A stretch of DNA of 64,000 nucleotides from JBBRHQ01 sp963725315 (GTDB taxonomy: Bacteria > Actinomycetota > Thermoleophilia > Solirubrobacterales > 70-9), in assembly GCA_963725315.1 (NCBI GenBank), contig CAVRYA010000010.1, positions 310,001 to 374,000 on the forward strand, written 5' to 3'. Below the pieces are notes generated by a model that saw only the letters and a program-made list of their open reading frames with translations, had not been told where the DNA came from and did not search any database. The position numbers and the translations under genes were made by a program. Below are positions 9,074 through 17,208 of the stretch, piece after piece; position 1 is the first letter of the stretch; each line of letters opens with the position of its first letter.

Positions 9074-10053
9074 TGGGAATCACAGTCGAAAACGCGGCCA
9101 AGAGTTTCGGCGACTTCAAGGCACTCGACGGCGTCTCGGTCGACGTCCCCGATGGCTCCCTCACCGCGCTGCTCGGGCCCAGCGGCAGCGGCAAGTCGAC
9201 CCTGCTGCGGGCGATTGCCGGGCTCGAGACGCTCGACAGCGGCCGGGTGCTGATCAACGGCGAGGACGCCACCTCGCGCCCACCGCAGAAGCGCGACGTC
9301 GGCTTCGTCTTCCAGCACTACGCCGCCTTCAAGCACATGACCGTGTTCGGGAACGTCGGCTTCGGGCTGAAGATCCGCAAGTGGTCGAAGCCCCAGATCG
9401 ACGCCCGGGTGCACGAGCTGCTTCGCCTCGTCCAGCTCGACGGCCTCGCCGAGCGTTACCCCTCCCAGCTCTCCGGCGGCCAGCGCCAGCGGATGGCGCT
9501 GGCGCGGGCGCTGGCGGTCGAGCCCCAGGTCCTCCTCCTCGACGAGCCCTTCGGCGCCCTCGACGCCAAGGTGCGCAAGGACCTGCGCACCTGGCTGCGC
9601 CGGCTGCACGAGGAGGTCCACGTGACCACGATCTTCGTCACACACGACCAGGAGGAGGCGATGGACGTCGCCGAGCAGCTGGTGGTGATGAACGAGGGCC
9701 GGGTGGAGCAGAGCGGCAACGCCTCGGACCTCTACGAGCACCCCGCCAACGAGTGGGTGATGGGCTTCGTCGGCGAGGTCAACCGGATCGGCGGGCACCT
9801 GGTCCGGCCGCACGACATGGACGTCCTGAGGCGCCCGGCCGAGAACACCGAGGAGGCTATGGTCGAGCGGATCGTTCCGCTCGGATTCGAGATCCGGGCC
9901 GAGTTCGTGCTCGGCAGCGGCGAGGAGATCTGGGCCCAGCTCACCCGCGCGGAGATCGAGGAGATCGAGCTGCGCGAGGGCCAGATCGTCCATGTTCGCC
10001 CGCGGGCAGCAAAGGTCTTCAACGGAAAGGCAGAAGTAGCGGCCGCCGTCTGA
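9073..10053 (+). CDS. cysA: sulfate ABC transporter ATP-binding protein CysA
   Basis: This 326-aa ATPase energises the sulfate importer. It has Walker A GPSGSGKST (about residues 36-44), the Q-loop region FVFQHYAAFKHM, the ABC signature LSGGQRQR, Walker B LLLDEPFGALD, and the switch His in FVTHDQEEAMDV. A C-terminal regulatory/TOBE-like region follows residue 240 and includes EVNRIGGHLVRPHDMDV, typical of CysA. It is the last gene of the operon and is followed by a strong hairpin. Confidence 0.94.
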   Translation: MGITVENAAKSFGDFKALDGVSVDVPDGSLTALLGPSGSGKSTLLRAIAGLETLDSGRVLINGEDATSRPPQKRDVGFVFQHYAAFKHMTVFGNVGFGLKIRKWSKPQIDARVHELLRLVQLDGLAERYPSQLSGGQRQRMALARALAVEPQVLLLDEPFGALDAKVRKDLRTWLRRLHEEVHVTTIFVTHDQEEAMDVAEQLVVMNEGRVEQSGNASDLYEHPANEWVMGFVGEVNRIGGHLVRPHDMDVLRRPAENTEEAMVERIVPLGFEIRAEFVLGSGEEIWAQLTRAEIEEIELREGQIVHVRPRAAKVFNGKAEVAAAV

Positions 10054-10063
10054 AGGGGTGACT

Positions 10064-10098
10064 GGGCGGGGCGCTCCTTGCCGGGTGGCGCCCCGCCC
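10064..10098. terminator. bidirectional terminator hairpin between cysA and the Rrf2 gene
   Basis: GGGCGGGGCG pairs perfectly with CGCCCCGCCC (10-11 bp, 13-15-nt loop) in the 59-bp gap between two convergent genes. There is no T-run, as is common in very GC-rich genomes. Confidence 0.7.
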
Positions 10099-10112
10099 TT
10101 CCACCACCCTCA

Positions 10113-10544
10113 CTACCCAAGCAGCGAGGTGACCTCCGCAGGGAGGTCACCGGCGACCACGTCGGCGAGCGTCACGGCGTCGAGGACCGCGCGCAGGTTG
10201 ACCCGAAGGGCGAGCCAGACGTCGCGCAGCGGGACAGCCGTGCCCACGTAGGCCAGCTCCTCAGGAGGCTCGGAGCGGACGCTGGCAAGGGGGCCGTCGA
10301 CGGCGCGGATCACCTCTCCGAGGGTGATCTCCCCGGCCGGGCGGGCCAGCTCGGATCCGCCCCCCACCCCGCGCTGGCTCCGAACGATTCCAGCCTGGCG
10401 CAGCTCGGCGAGGATCTTCTCGAGGAAGGGCAGCGGGACCGCCTGCGCGTTGGCGATCGCCTCTCCGGTGACAGGTCCCGGCGGCGCGGCCGCCAGCTCG
10501 ATCGCGGCGCGCACCGCGTAGTCCGCTTTTGCGGTGACGTGCAT
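10113..10544 (-). CDS. Rrf2-family transcriptional regulator (no Fe-S cysteines)
   Basis: This winged-helix regulator of about 143 aa begins MHVTAKADYAVRAAIELA, the classic Rrf2 N-terminus, with the recognition-helix region FLEKILAELRQAGIVRSQRG and the wing GVGGGSELARP. It has no cysteine, so it cannot carry the Fe-S cluster of IscR/NsrR and resembles the cluster-free CymR-type sulfur regulators. I chose ATG 10544; a TTG 9 nt upstream is the alternative. It converges on cysA, and CCGAC-type palindromes lie ahead of the sulfate operon, so it may control sulfate uptake (inference). It lies 29 bp downstream of the phosphatase gene on the same strand and may be co-transcribed with it. Confidence 0.88.
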   Translation of the reverse strand: MHVTAKADYAVRAAIELAAAPPGPVTGEAIANAQAVPLPFLEKILAELRQAGIVRSQRGVGGGSELARPAGEITLGEVIRAVDGPLASVRSEPPEELAYVGTAVPLRDVWLALRVNLRAVLDAVTLADVVAGDLPAEVTSLLG

Positions 10545-10573
10545 CGCGCGCAATCATCGCCGACCCGACGGCG

Positions 10574-12217
10574 TCAGGCGAGCCGATGGTCGAAGACGCG
10601 CTCCAGCCGCTGCTCGTCCTCGTCGCCCGCGACCGTCTTGTCGAGCCCGATCGCGGCGTGGCCGTCGTCGATCGTCAGGGTGGCGACCTGGTTGTCGAAG
10701 AACGGGCCCTCGGCCAGGCGCCACCCGATCCCGGGGTCCGGGACGCCGGCCGAGCGCGCCAGGGTGCGCGTGGCGAGAGTGAAGGGACGCGAGAAGCCGG
10801 CCCTTATCACCCTGCGCTCGTGTTCGGAGAGGGGGTTGCGGTAAGGGGAGCAGACGCCCTGGTAGACGGCGCTGCGCATCCCGGCGTCGGGCGGGAAGCC
10901 GGCCTCGACCAGGTAGGCGTGGTGGACGTCGCCGGAGAGCAGCACTATCGACTTCGGCGGCTCGCCGTGAGCGCCTGAGCCGATCTCCGCGATCAGGTCG
11001 CGGAGCAGCCGGAAGGACGAGCCGAACGACGCCCAGTGGTCGAAGTCGACGCCGCGCCGGAGTTTCTCGCAGGCCCTCGCCGCCGCCGCTCCCCAGGCCC
11101 CGTCACAGACTCGCTCGCTCCAGGCCTCGAGGTGGTGGAGGCCCGGGGAGAGGAGAAAGGGGACGGTGGTCGCGATCAGCAGGTGGTCGAAGTCGCCGCG
11201 AGCGTGCTCGACGATCCAGCTCCACTCGTCGTCGTCAACCATCGAGCGGCGCCCCTCCTCGAGCACCCTCCCGGCGCGGGAGTCCATGAAGATCGCCCGG
11301 GTCCCCGCCCCGAAATCGCGACAGAAGCTCCAGCGTGTCCCCTCAGCCTCGGAGTCGATCCCGACGGCGAACTCGCGCAGCTTCTCGGTGGCGCGGTCGT
11401 CGCCGCGGATGCGCTGGTAGAGGTCGTTGGCCGCCAGCTCCTTCGGCGAGAGGTTGCCGAGGTGCTGGTAGATCCAGTAGCTGACGATCCCGGCGACGGC
11501 GCGATGGTGCCACCACGGCTTTCGCCTCATCTCCTCCAGCCAGGAGCGCGAGATGTTCCAGTCGTCACTCATGTCGTGGTCGTCCCAGACCATCGACGTG
11601 GAGACGGTCGAGAGCAGCCAGCGGATCAGCGAGTCGCCCCAGGCCTCGTGGTAGAGCCAGGTGTATTCCTCGAAGTCGGTGACCTCCTCTCCCGGCGGCT
11701 CGTCAGTTCCCCGCCGCTGCCTGATCCGCTCGCGGGTCGCGGGCGCTCCCTCGTCGACGTAGACCTGATCGCCGAGCAGCATCAGGACCTGCGGCCAGCG
11801 CTTGCGCGAACCCCGTGCGAGCTCCCTGGCGAGCACGCGGAGCGCGTCGTACTCGAAGGCGTCGGGGTGGCTGTCCGCTTCGCAGACGTAAGGCTCCTCG
11901 TGGGGCAGCGAGACCCGGCAGGACCCGAAGCAGACCTCGAGAGGCCCGGGACCGCCCGTGGTCCGGATCGCGCTGGGCGGCAGATCCGAGTCCCGCGGCC
12001 AGCGGCGCTCGCCGTCCAGCGCCACCTCATACCGGGTCTCGCTACCGGGTTCGAGCCCCTCGACGCAGACGAGGGCGAAATGGTGGCCGTCCACCGTGAA
12101 GGTCCGCTCCCGGTGGCCGAGCACCTCGACCTCGCACGGCGAGTCGGTCTCGACCCAGACCGTCGCCTCGGTCTCGCCGACATAGCGCAGCAGGGGGCCG
12201 AGCAGGAGGGCGGGCAT
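10574..12217 (-). CDS. PhoD-like alkaline phosphatase/phosphodiesterase
   Basis: The protein is about 547 aa from the preferred ATG at 12217, with an N-terminal fibronectin-like part (LLGPLLRYVGETEATVWVET) before the metallophosphatase domain. The metal-site blocks are MLLGDQVYVDEG, VWDDHDMSDDW and LLSGDVHHAYL, as in the PhoD phosphatase superfamily. No signal peptide is evident, unlike classical secreted Tat-type PhoD, so it may act inside the cell or use a different substrate. The M23 peptidase gene lies upstream on the same strand, with a hairpin between them. Confidence 0.83.
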   Translation of the reverse strand: MPALLLGPLLRYVGETEATVWVETDSPCEVEVLGHRERTFTVDGHHFALVCVEGLEPGSETRYEVALDGERRWPRDSDLPPSAIRTTGGPGPLEVCFGSCRVSLPHEEPYVCEADSHPDAFEYDALRVLARELARGSRKRWPQVLMLLGDQVYVDEGAPATRERIRQRRGTDEPPGEEVTDFEEYTWLYHEAWGDSLIRWLLSTVSTSMVWDDHDMSDDWNISRSWLEEMRRKPWWHHRAVAGIVSYWIYQHLGNLSPKELAANDLYQRIRGDDRATEKLREFAVGIDSEAEGTRWSFCRDFGAGTRAIFMDSRAGRVLEEGRRSMVDDDEWSWIVEHARGDFDHLLIATTVPFLLSPGLHHLEAWSERVCDGAWGAAAARACEKLRRGVDFDHWASFGSSFRLLRDLIAEIGSGAHGEPPKSIVLLSGDVHHAYLVEAGFPPDAGMRSAVYQGVCSPYRNPLSEHERRVIRAGFSRPFTLATRTLARSAGVPDPGIGWRLAEGPFFDNQVATLTIDDGHAAIGLDKTVAGDEDEQRLERVFDHRLA

Positions 12218-12253
12218 GCCCCACCCCCTGCCCGCTCGGCCCGATCTCAATCA

Positions 12254-12352
12254 CCGCGCCGGCACCACACGGAAATCACTTGCGGCGGCTGCGCCGCCTT
12301 ACATGCCTCTGCCGGCGTCATGTGAGCCGCGCCGGCACAGAATCACTTGCGG
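12254..12352. repeat. imperfect direct repeat of the M23 gene 3' end
   Basis: CCGCGCCGGCAC followed by AATCACTTGCGG occurs twice, at 12254-12285 and 12327-12352, 73 bp apart. The second copy contains the stop codon and last codons of the M23 peptidase gene. The spacer between the two blocks is 8 nt in the first copy and 2-3 nt in the second. It looks like a small tandem duplication just past the stop codon. Confidence 0.6.
12284..12298 (-). terminator. hairpin between M23 peptidase and PhoD-like genes
   Basis: GGCGGC-TGC-GCCGCC forms a 6-bp GC stem inside the repeated segment, downstream of the M23 gene. It has no T-run and is a weak candidate terminator. Confidence 0.4.
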
Positions 12353-13170
12353 TCGAGCACCTTGAGGAAGTGCAGCGGGTCGACCGGGTGGCCGCCGCCG
12401 TACCAGATGCCCCTCCAGAACTCGAAGTGCAGGTGGCAGCCGGTCGCGTCGCCGGTCTGGCCGACGTAGCCGACCTTCTGGCCCGCGCTGACCACCTCCC
12501 CCGGCTCCACCGCCGCCGGCTTGATCAGGTGCATGTAGACGAAGTCCGTATGCGTGTCGACGTTGTGGAGGACGACGTAGTTGCCGGCCGCGCCCTCGTA
12601 GGCGCGGTAGCGGACCCTCGCCTTCCTCACCGAGACCAGCTTCGTGCCGCAGGCCGCGCCGATGTCCTGGCCCTGGTGGGTGTGGCCGCTTCGGGCCGCG
12701 CCGAACCTCGACCCGGAGCTGCCGAAGGTGTGCCAGCCGCGCACCGGGAAGACCTCCTCGGGGATCGCGCTCGGGGGGAGGATCTCGAGCCGGTGGCGGG
12801 AGCGGTTGGAGACGTTGCCGTGGCTGTCGATCACGTAGGGCCTGCTGGCGATCGCTCCCCTGGGGACCTCCGCCTTGGCCCGCTCCAGGCCCCGCGACAC
12901 GTAGCGGGCGCGCAGCGGCCCGTCCTTGCCGCGGAAGACGACCTTGGTGACCCGGTCGAGGAAGGCCCCCTTGACCTTGACGGTGGCCCCGGGGGTGGCC
13001 TGGTGCCCGCTGACGCAGCGGCTGACGCAGACCACGTCGTCGACCTTCGGCTTGGCCGGGGCGCGCACGCCCCCTGAAGAGGCGCTCGCCGCGGAGGCGG
13101 CGGCGGGGATCGCCGCGGCCACGGCGCAGCTCGCCGCGAGCGCGATCAGGAAGCGGGTATGGGGGTACAC
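12343..13170 (-). CDS. secreted M23/LytM-type peptidoglycan endopeptidase
   Basis: This 275-aa exported protein has a signal peptide ending near residue 27 (AAIPAAASAAS). An IPT/TIG-like beta domain (residues about 40-125) includes the Cys pair CVSRC. A C-terminal LytM domain carries the Zn motifs HTHQGQD (HxxxD) and HLHFE (HxH), so it should cut peptidoglycan cross-bridges outside the membrane. The start is GTG 13170, six nt after a GAGG ribosome-binding site that sits in a hairpin loop. The leader is a c-di-AMP riboswitch, so expression should respond to c-di-AMP, as known for actinobacterial cell-wall hydrolases. Confidence 0.9.
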   Translation of the reverse strand: MYPHTRFLIALAASCAVAAAIPAAASAASASSGGVRAPAKPKVDDVVCVSRCVSGHQATPGATVKVKGAFLDRVTKVVFRGKDGPLRARYVSRGLERAKAEVPRGAIASRPYVIDSHGNVSNRSRHRLEILPPSAIPEEVFPVRGWHTFGSSGSRFGAARSGHTHQGQDIGAACGTKLVSVRKARVRYRAYEGAAGNYVVLHNVDTHTDFVYMHLIKPAAVEPGEVVSAGQKVGYVGQTGDATGCHLHFEFWRGIWYGGGHPVDPLHFLKVLDRK

Positions 13171-13186
13171 GAAAGACCTCTCTTTC
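13171..13186 (-). promoter_or_regulatory. RBS-presenting hairpin at the M23 start
   Basis: In the transcript GAAAGA-GAGG-TCTTTC forms a 6-bp stem whose 4-nt loop is the Shine-Dalgarno core GAGG, ending directly at the GTG start. It may let the upstream riboswitch act on translation as well as transcription. Confidence 0.5.
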
Positions 13187-13325
13187 TCGGGCCTGCGGGG
13201 TTAGCTGTCGGGCTCGCGCTGAAAGAGCTGCGCTACGGACTGATCCGATTCGCCCCCGGAGATTCAGAGGTCTCCAACTGGGTCCCCCGCTCCCTCGCGG
13301 CCGTGCCGGGAGGGATTAGGCGTGT
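13187..13325 (-). promoter_or_regulatory. c-di-AMP (ydaO/yuaA) riboswitch upstream of the M23 peptidase
   Basis: The minus-strand leader carries the conserved boxes of the ydaO/yuaA class in the right order. GCGGGGGACCCA lies at 13290-13279, GGGGGCGAATCGG at 13257-13245, and CCGACAGCTAACC followed by CCGCAGGC at 13211-13191. Upstream, CCTAATCCC lies at 13320-13312. This class binds c-di-AMP and usually switches off wall hydrolase and osmolyte genes. A TATACT promoter element sits just upstream, and the GTG start of a LytM peptidase is 17 nt after the last box. Assignment rests on motif reading; no covariance model was run. Confidence 0.87.
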
Positions 13326-13336
13326 CTCGCGGAATG

Positions 13337-13342
13337 AGTATA
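13337..13342 (-). promoter_or_regulatory. -10 element of the riboswitch/M23 transcript
   Basis: TATACT on the minus strand within CGTATACTCATT is placed to start transcription just before the riboswitch. No convincing -35 hexamer is visible at 16-18 nt spacing. Confidence 0.5.
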
Positions 13343-13500
13343 CGTAAGTCTCCGGCGAGTGCACGATTGGCGTTTGCTCACAAATGCCGACGGACCGCGC
13401 TCCGAGCGTGCCGGTGAGGTAAGAGAGGCCCATCGCTTCCGTCCCCCCCACGCTCGATCTCGACCTGGAGCGGCTGTCGCTGGGCGCCGGCCCGACCCCG

Positions 13501-14440
13501 GTGCGAAGGCTCGCCCGGGCCTCGACCGGCGGCCGTGCCGCGGTCTGGGTCAAGGACGACGGCCTCTACGCCCGCTACGGCGGGAACAAGGCGCGGAAGC
13601 TGGAGTGGCTGCTGGGCGACGCCCGCCGCCGGGGGCGGCAAACGGTGATCACGGGCGGGGCGATCGGCACCAACCACGGCCTCGCGACCGCGCTGTACGC
13701 GCGCGAGCTGGGGATGCGTGCGGTGCTCGTCCTCGTTCCCCAGCCCGAGGACGAGCACGTCCGCGCGCAACTCCGCCGGTTGCGCGCCAGCGGCGCCGAG
13801 CTGCGCTTCGCCGGCGGCAAGGCCCGCGCCTTCGCGCTCGCCGGGGCGCTGCTCGTCGCGCGCGCCGGGCCCGGACTGCGCCTTCCCTACCTGGTCCTTC
13901 CCGGGGGATCCGTGCCCCTGGGATGTGTCGGATACGTCGAGGCCGGGCTCGAGCTGGGCCGCCAGGTCGCCGCCGGGGAGATGCCGGAGCCCTCCCACGT
14001 GATCGTCGCCCTCGGCAGCGGCGGCACCGCCGCGGGCCTCCTGCTCGGCCTGAAGCTCGCCGGCCTGCGCTCGCGGCTCGTCTGCGTCCTGGTCAACGAC
14101 CTGACACCGGTGAGCGCAGAGGGCGTGGCCAGGCTAGCCCGGCGCACCCAGCGCCTGATCCGCCGCCACTGCACCGGCTCGCCGCCGGCGCGGGTCGCCG
14201 CTGCGCGGCTCCGACCTCGACCTGCGGAAGGACTGGCTCGGGTCAGGCTACGGGCATCCGACCGAGGCCGGCGCCGAGGCGATCTCGGCCCTCGCAGAGG
14301 ACGGGGTTTCGCTCGAGCCGGTCTACACGGCCAAGGCGGCGGCCGCCCTGCTCGAGCTGAACGTGGACGGGGCGTTCGGCACCGGGCCCGTCCTCTACTG
14401 GCACACCTACACGGCGCCGGCCGACGCACCCGGCTCCTGA
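13501..14440 (+). CDS. PLP-dependent deaminase/desulfhydrase, ACC-deaminase/D-cysteine desulfhydrase family (one frameshift)
   Basis: This is a fold-type II PLP enzyme. WVKDDGLYARYGGNKARKLE carries the Schiff-base lysine, GAIGTNHGLATA is the substrate/PLP loop, and LGSGGTAAGLLLGL is the phosphate-binding loop. The frame breaks near 14205; removing one C in GCGCGGCTCC restores GSDLDLRKDWLGSGYG and an end at TGA 14440. The true N-terminus is uncertain. Family-like sequence continues upstream of GTG 13501 (LDLERLSLGAGPTPVRRLA) with no ATG, GTG or TTG after the in-frame stop at 13420; an ATC stands at 13432 after AGAGAGG. D-Cys/D-amino-acid deamination or ACC deamination are both possible. Its 3' end overlaps the convergent ATPase gene by 34 bp. 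Confidence 0.8.
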
Positions 14441-15654
14441 ACCCTCGGAGGCCGGTCGATCACGTTGGCCTCGATCCACTCCGCAAGGAAGGGCTCGGCG
14501 ATCCGGTACGCGCCGTCCCCCTCGCGCAGCACCAGCTCCCTGCGGGTCAGAGCCCGCAGGGCGCTCTGGATCGTCGGGATCGACGGCAGGCCGTGACGGG
14601 CCCGGTACTCGTTGCGAAGCGGGTGCCCGGGTTCGAGCGCCAGGGCCGACAGGACCGTGCGCTGGCCGGCCGCCGCGCTCTCCCACCTGTCGCTGAGGTG
14701 GGCGTGCTCGGAGCGCAGCACCCCCGCCAGGGCTTGCTCGAGATCGGCCCCTCCCGCAGTGGCGTCGAAAGGCGTCGCCTCCCATAGGAAGTAGCAGAGC
14801 TCCTGCGTCCCGTAGGGGTGACCGTGGGTGATCTGCAGAGCTGCGTCGACGATCTCGCCGGCGATGCCCTTGCTACTGGCCTTGAAGGAGGCGCGGATGA
14901 AGTCCCGGAACTCGGCCGTCTCGATCGTCTCGAGCTCCGTCTGCTTGGCGCTGCGCCAGAACGGCTCGTTCTCGTCGTTGAAGATCCGCTCCATCATGTG
15001 CCGCTTGCTGCCCAGGTAGACGTGCCCGACCTCGGGCTGCTGCTCGAAGATCGTCCGCATCAGCTTCGGCAGCCCGGGGTCGATCGTCACGACCTCCTGG
15101 AACTCGTCGAAGATCAGCGCGACGCGGCCTTCTCTCGCCGCCCCAAGCTCGGCCGGCAGGGCGAGCAGGCGCTCGAGCGTCGCGTCGACATCAGCCTGCT
15201 GGCGGCCGGCGGCGAAGGAGAACCCGAACGAGCCATCCCCCGGGTCGATCGTGATCGCCGGCTCGACGCGCAGGCCGCGGAACGGCGCCAGGGCCTTCTC
15301 CCTGGCTCGCTCCGTCGCCGAGCTGATGTTCTCGTAGATAGCCGCGGCGAGCTTCTCGGCCAGCTTCTCCTTGGTCGGGGTCAGCAGGAGGTTGACGTAG
15401 GCGATCAGCACCCGCTCGCCGACCAGCTCCTGGATCGCCCTCCAGATGAGCGAGGACTTGCCGTAGCGGCGCGGGGCGAAGATGACCACGTCCTGGCCGT
15501 TGAGCACGTCCCCCTTCAGCTCCCGCAACTCGGCCTCTCGGTCGGCGAAGGCCTCGCCGAGCGCCAGCGGCCCGAAGTGGAAGGGGTTTCGAGGAGCGCT
15601 TATTCGTTTCGCCATAATGTCGTTCAGCATAGCGAAGTCTCTCTCAAGCTCCAT
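14407..15654 (-). CDS. archaeal-type AAA ATPase (ATPase_2/STAND-like) with winged-helix tail
   Basis: This 415-aa protein has Walker A APRRYGKSS (about residues 60-68), Walker B VALIFDEFQEV (about 179-189) and a sensor region VYLGSKRHMM, followed by a C-terminal helical/winged-helix region (IQSALRALTRRELVLREGD). This architecture is common in archaea and scattered in bacteria, usually as a stand-alone regulator or defence-like ATPase; the role here is unknown. The start may be the ATG at 15654 or the downstream M in IMAKRISAPRNPF. It has an AT-rich promoter region (TATTAT on its strand), unlike the GC-rich surroundings, and its 3' end overlaps the deaminase gene. Confidence 0.8.
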   Translation of the reverse strand: MELERDFAMLNDIMAKRISAPRNPFHFGPLALGEAFADREAELRELKGDVLNGQDVVIFAPRRYGKSSLIWRAIQELVGERVLIAYVNLLLTPTKEKLAEKLAAAIYENISSATERAREKALAPFRGLRVEPAITIDPGDGSFGFSFAAGRQQADVDATLERLLALPAELGAAREGRVALIFDEFQEVVTIDPGLPKLMRTIFEQQPEVGHVYLGSKRHMMERIFNDENEPFWRSAKQTELETIETAEFRDFIRASFKASSKGIAGEIVDAALQITHGHPYGTQELCYFLWEATPFDATAGGADLEQALAGVLRSEHAHLSDRWESAAAGQRTVLSALALEPGHPLRNEYRARHGLPSIPTIQSALRALTRRELVLREGDGAYRIAEPFLAEWIEANVIDRPPRVQEPGASAGAV

Positions 15655-15717
15655 AGCTTATGTAGAACGCAATAATACAGCCGGGCATAACCCGATTCCA
15701 ACCGGGGCGAGCGTGGC

Positions 15718-15723
15718 TAGGCT
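15718..15723 (+). promoter_or_regulatory. leaderless-type -10 box for the amidotransferase gene
   Basis: TAGGCT lies 6 nt before the ATG at 15730, with no Shine-Dalgarno. The geometry is the same as at 2405-2410 and 42181-42186. Confidence 0.45.
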
Positions 15724-15729
15724 GAGCCG

Positions 15730-16446
15730 ATGCGAGCCCTCGCGATCGTCTACGAGCGCGACGCCGGCCCCGGCGTCTGGGAGGCGGAGGCCCCCAGCGC
15801 AGGCGCCCGGCTCGACTGGTGGCTGGCGACCGAGGACGGAGAGCCGCCCCAGGAGCCGGAGCGCTATGACGCCGTGATGGTCTTCGGGGCCTCCACCCAT
15901 GCCGACCAGGAACAGGCCTACGGCTGGCTTCGGGAGCAGAAGGCGCTGGTCGCCGAGCTGCTGGAGCGGGAGATCCCGCTGATCGGGGTCTGCCTCGGAT
16001 CACAGTTCCTGGCGGAGGTCGCCGGGGCGGCGCCGCGGCGGCTGGAGCCACCAGAGATCGGCTGGTTCGACGTGGAGCTGACCCCGGAGGGAGTCGAGGA
16101 TCCCGTGACCAGGGCCTTGCCGAGGAAATTCAGCGCCTTCGAGTGGCACAGCTACGCCGCCCCCCTGCCGCCGGGTGCGGTCGCCTTGGCCCGCAACGAC
16201 GCCTGCCTTCAGGCCTTCCGGGTCGGCGAGTCGGCCTGGGGGGTCCAGTTTCATCCGGAGGTCACCCTCGCCGACGCGGAGTCCTGGATCGGCGACATCA
16301 CTGAGACCTCCGACGCCGCCCGGGTGGGGATCGAGCCCGCCGAGTTCACCTTGCAGACCCGCGCGGCGATGCCGGCCTGGAACCGGCTCGGGCGCCGCCT
16401 CTTCGCCGGGTTCCTCGCCTTCGCCCGCACCCGCGCCCCGCGCTGA
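15730..16446 (+). CDS. class I glutamine amidotransferase-like protein
   Basis: This 238-aa GATase1 domain protein has the nucleophile elbow IGVCLGSQFLAEVAG (Cys about residue 89) and the catalytic His in GVQFHPEV (about residue 176), so the Cys-His-Glu triad looks intact. Stand-alone proteins of this type (GuaA-like amidotransferases) hydrolyse glutamine or related gamma-glutamyl compounds. No synthase partner lies alongside; the gamma-glutamyl catabolic genes that follow on the opposite strand could be related in function, but that is inference. Confidence 0.82.
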   Translation: MRALAIVYERDAGPGVWEAEAPSAGARLDWWLATEDGEPPQEPERYDAVMVFGASTHADQEQAYGWLREQKALVAELLEREIPLIGVCLGSQFLAEVAGAAPRRLEPPEIGWFDVELTPEGVEDPVTRALPRKFSAFEWHSYAAPLPPGAVALARNDACLQAFRVGESAWGVQFHPEVTLADAESWIGDITETSDAARVGIEPAEFTLQTRAAMPAWNRLGRRLFAGFLAFARTRAPR

Positions 16447-16458
16447 TCTCGCGCCCCG

Positions 16459-17205
16459 CTACTCCGGCGTGACGTAGGCGCCCGAGATGCCCCCGTCGAC
16501 CATGAAGGTCGAGGCGGTGACGAAGGAGGAGTCGTCGCTGGCGAGGAAGAGCGCGCCCTGGGCGATCTCCCTCGCCTCGCCGAAGCGCCCGAGCGGGATG
16601 TGGACGAGCCGCCTCTGCGCCTTCGCCGGGTCCTTGGCGAACAGCTCCTGGAGGAGCGGAGTGTTGACCGGGCCCGGGCAGAGCGCGTTGACCCGGACTC
16701 CGCGAGAGCCGAACTCGACCCCCAGCTCGCGCGAGAGCGAGAGCACCGCTCCCTTCGAGGCCGTGTAGGAGATCTGCGAGACGGCGGCCCCCATCACCGC
16801 CACGAACGAGGCCGTGTTGACGACCGAGCCTCCGCCGGCCTCGAGCAGGTGCGGGATGCCGTGCTTGCAGCAGAGGAAGACGCTGCGGAGGTTGACGTCC
16901 TGGACCCGCTGCCAGGCCTCGAGCGTCGTCTCCAGCACCGAGGTGTCGTCGTTGGGGTTGATGCCTGCGTTGTTGAAGAGGACGTCGATGTGGCCGAGCT
17001 CCTCCCGCGCCCGCGCGTACATCCCGCGCACCTGCTCCTCGTCGCTGACGTCCGCCTGCAGCACAAGGTCGCCGCGGGCATCGGGCTCCAGGTCGACGCC
17101 GACCACCGTCGCTCCCTCCTCGGAGAACAGCTCCGCCGTCGCAGCGCCGATGCCGCTGGCCGCGCCGGTGATCACGCAGACCTTGCCCTCGAGTCGTCCG
17201 GCCAT
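16459..17205 (-). CDS. short-chain dehydrogenase/reductase
   Basis: This 248-aa classical SDR has the cofactor motif TGAASGIG near residue 14, NNAG near 88, and catalytic Ser with YTASK near 153-157. The acidic residue after beta-2 (GVDLEPD) suggests NAD(H) rather than NADP(H). The C-terminus TFMVDGGISGAY is typical of the FabG-like group. It is the last gene of the minus-strand amine-catabolism operon, 3 bp after the aldehyde dehydrogenase stop. Oxidation of a hydroxy intermediate is likely, substrate unknown. Confidence 0.88.
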   Translation of the reverse strand: MAGRLEGKVCVITGAASGIGAATAELFSEEGATVVGVDLEPDARGDLVLQADVSDEEQVRGMYARAREELGHIDVLFNNAGINPNDDTSVLETTLEAWQRVQDVNLRSVFLCCKHGIPHLLEAGGGSVVNTASFVAVMGAAVSQISYTASKGAVLSLSRELGVEFGSRGVRVNALCPGPVNTPLLQELFAKDPAKAQRRLVHIPLGRFGEAREIAQGALFLASDDSSFVTASTFMVDGGISGAYVTPE

Positions 17206-17208
17206 GGC

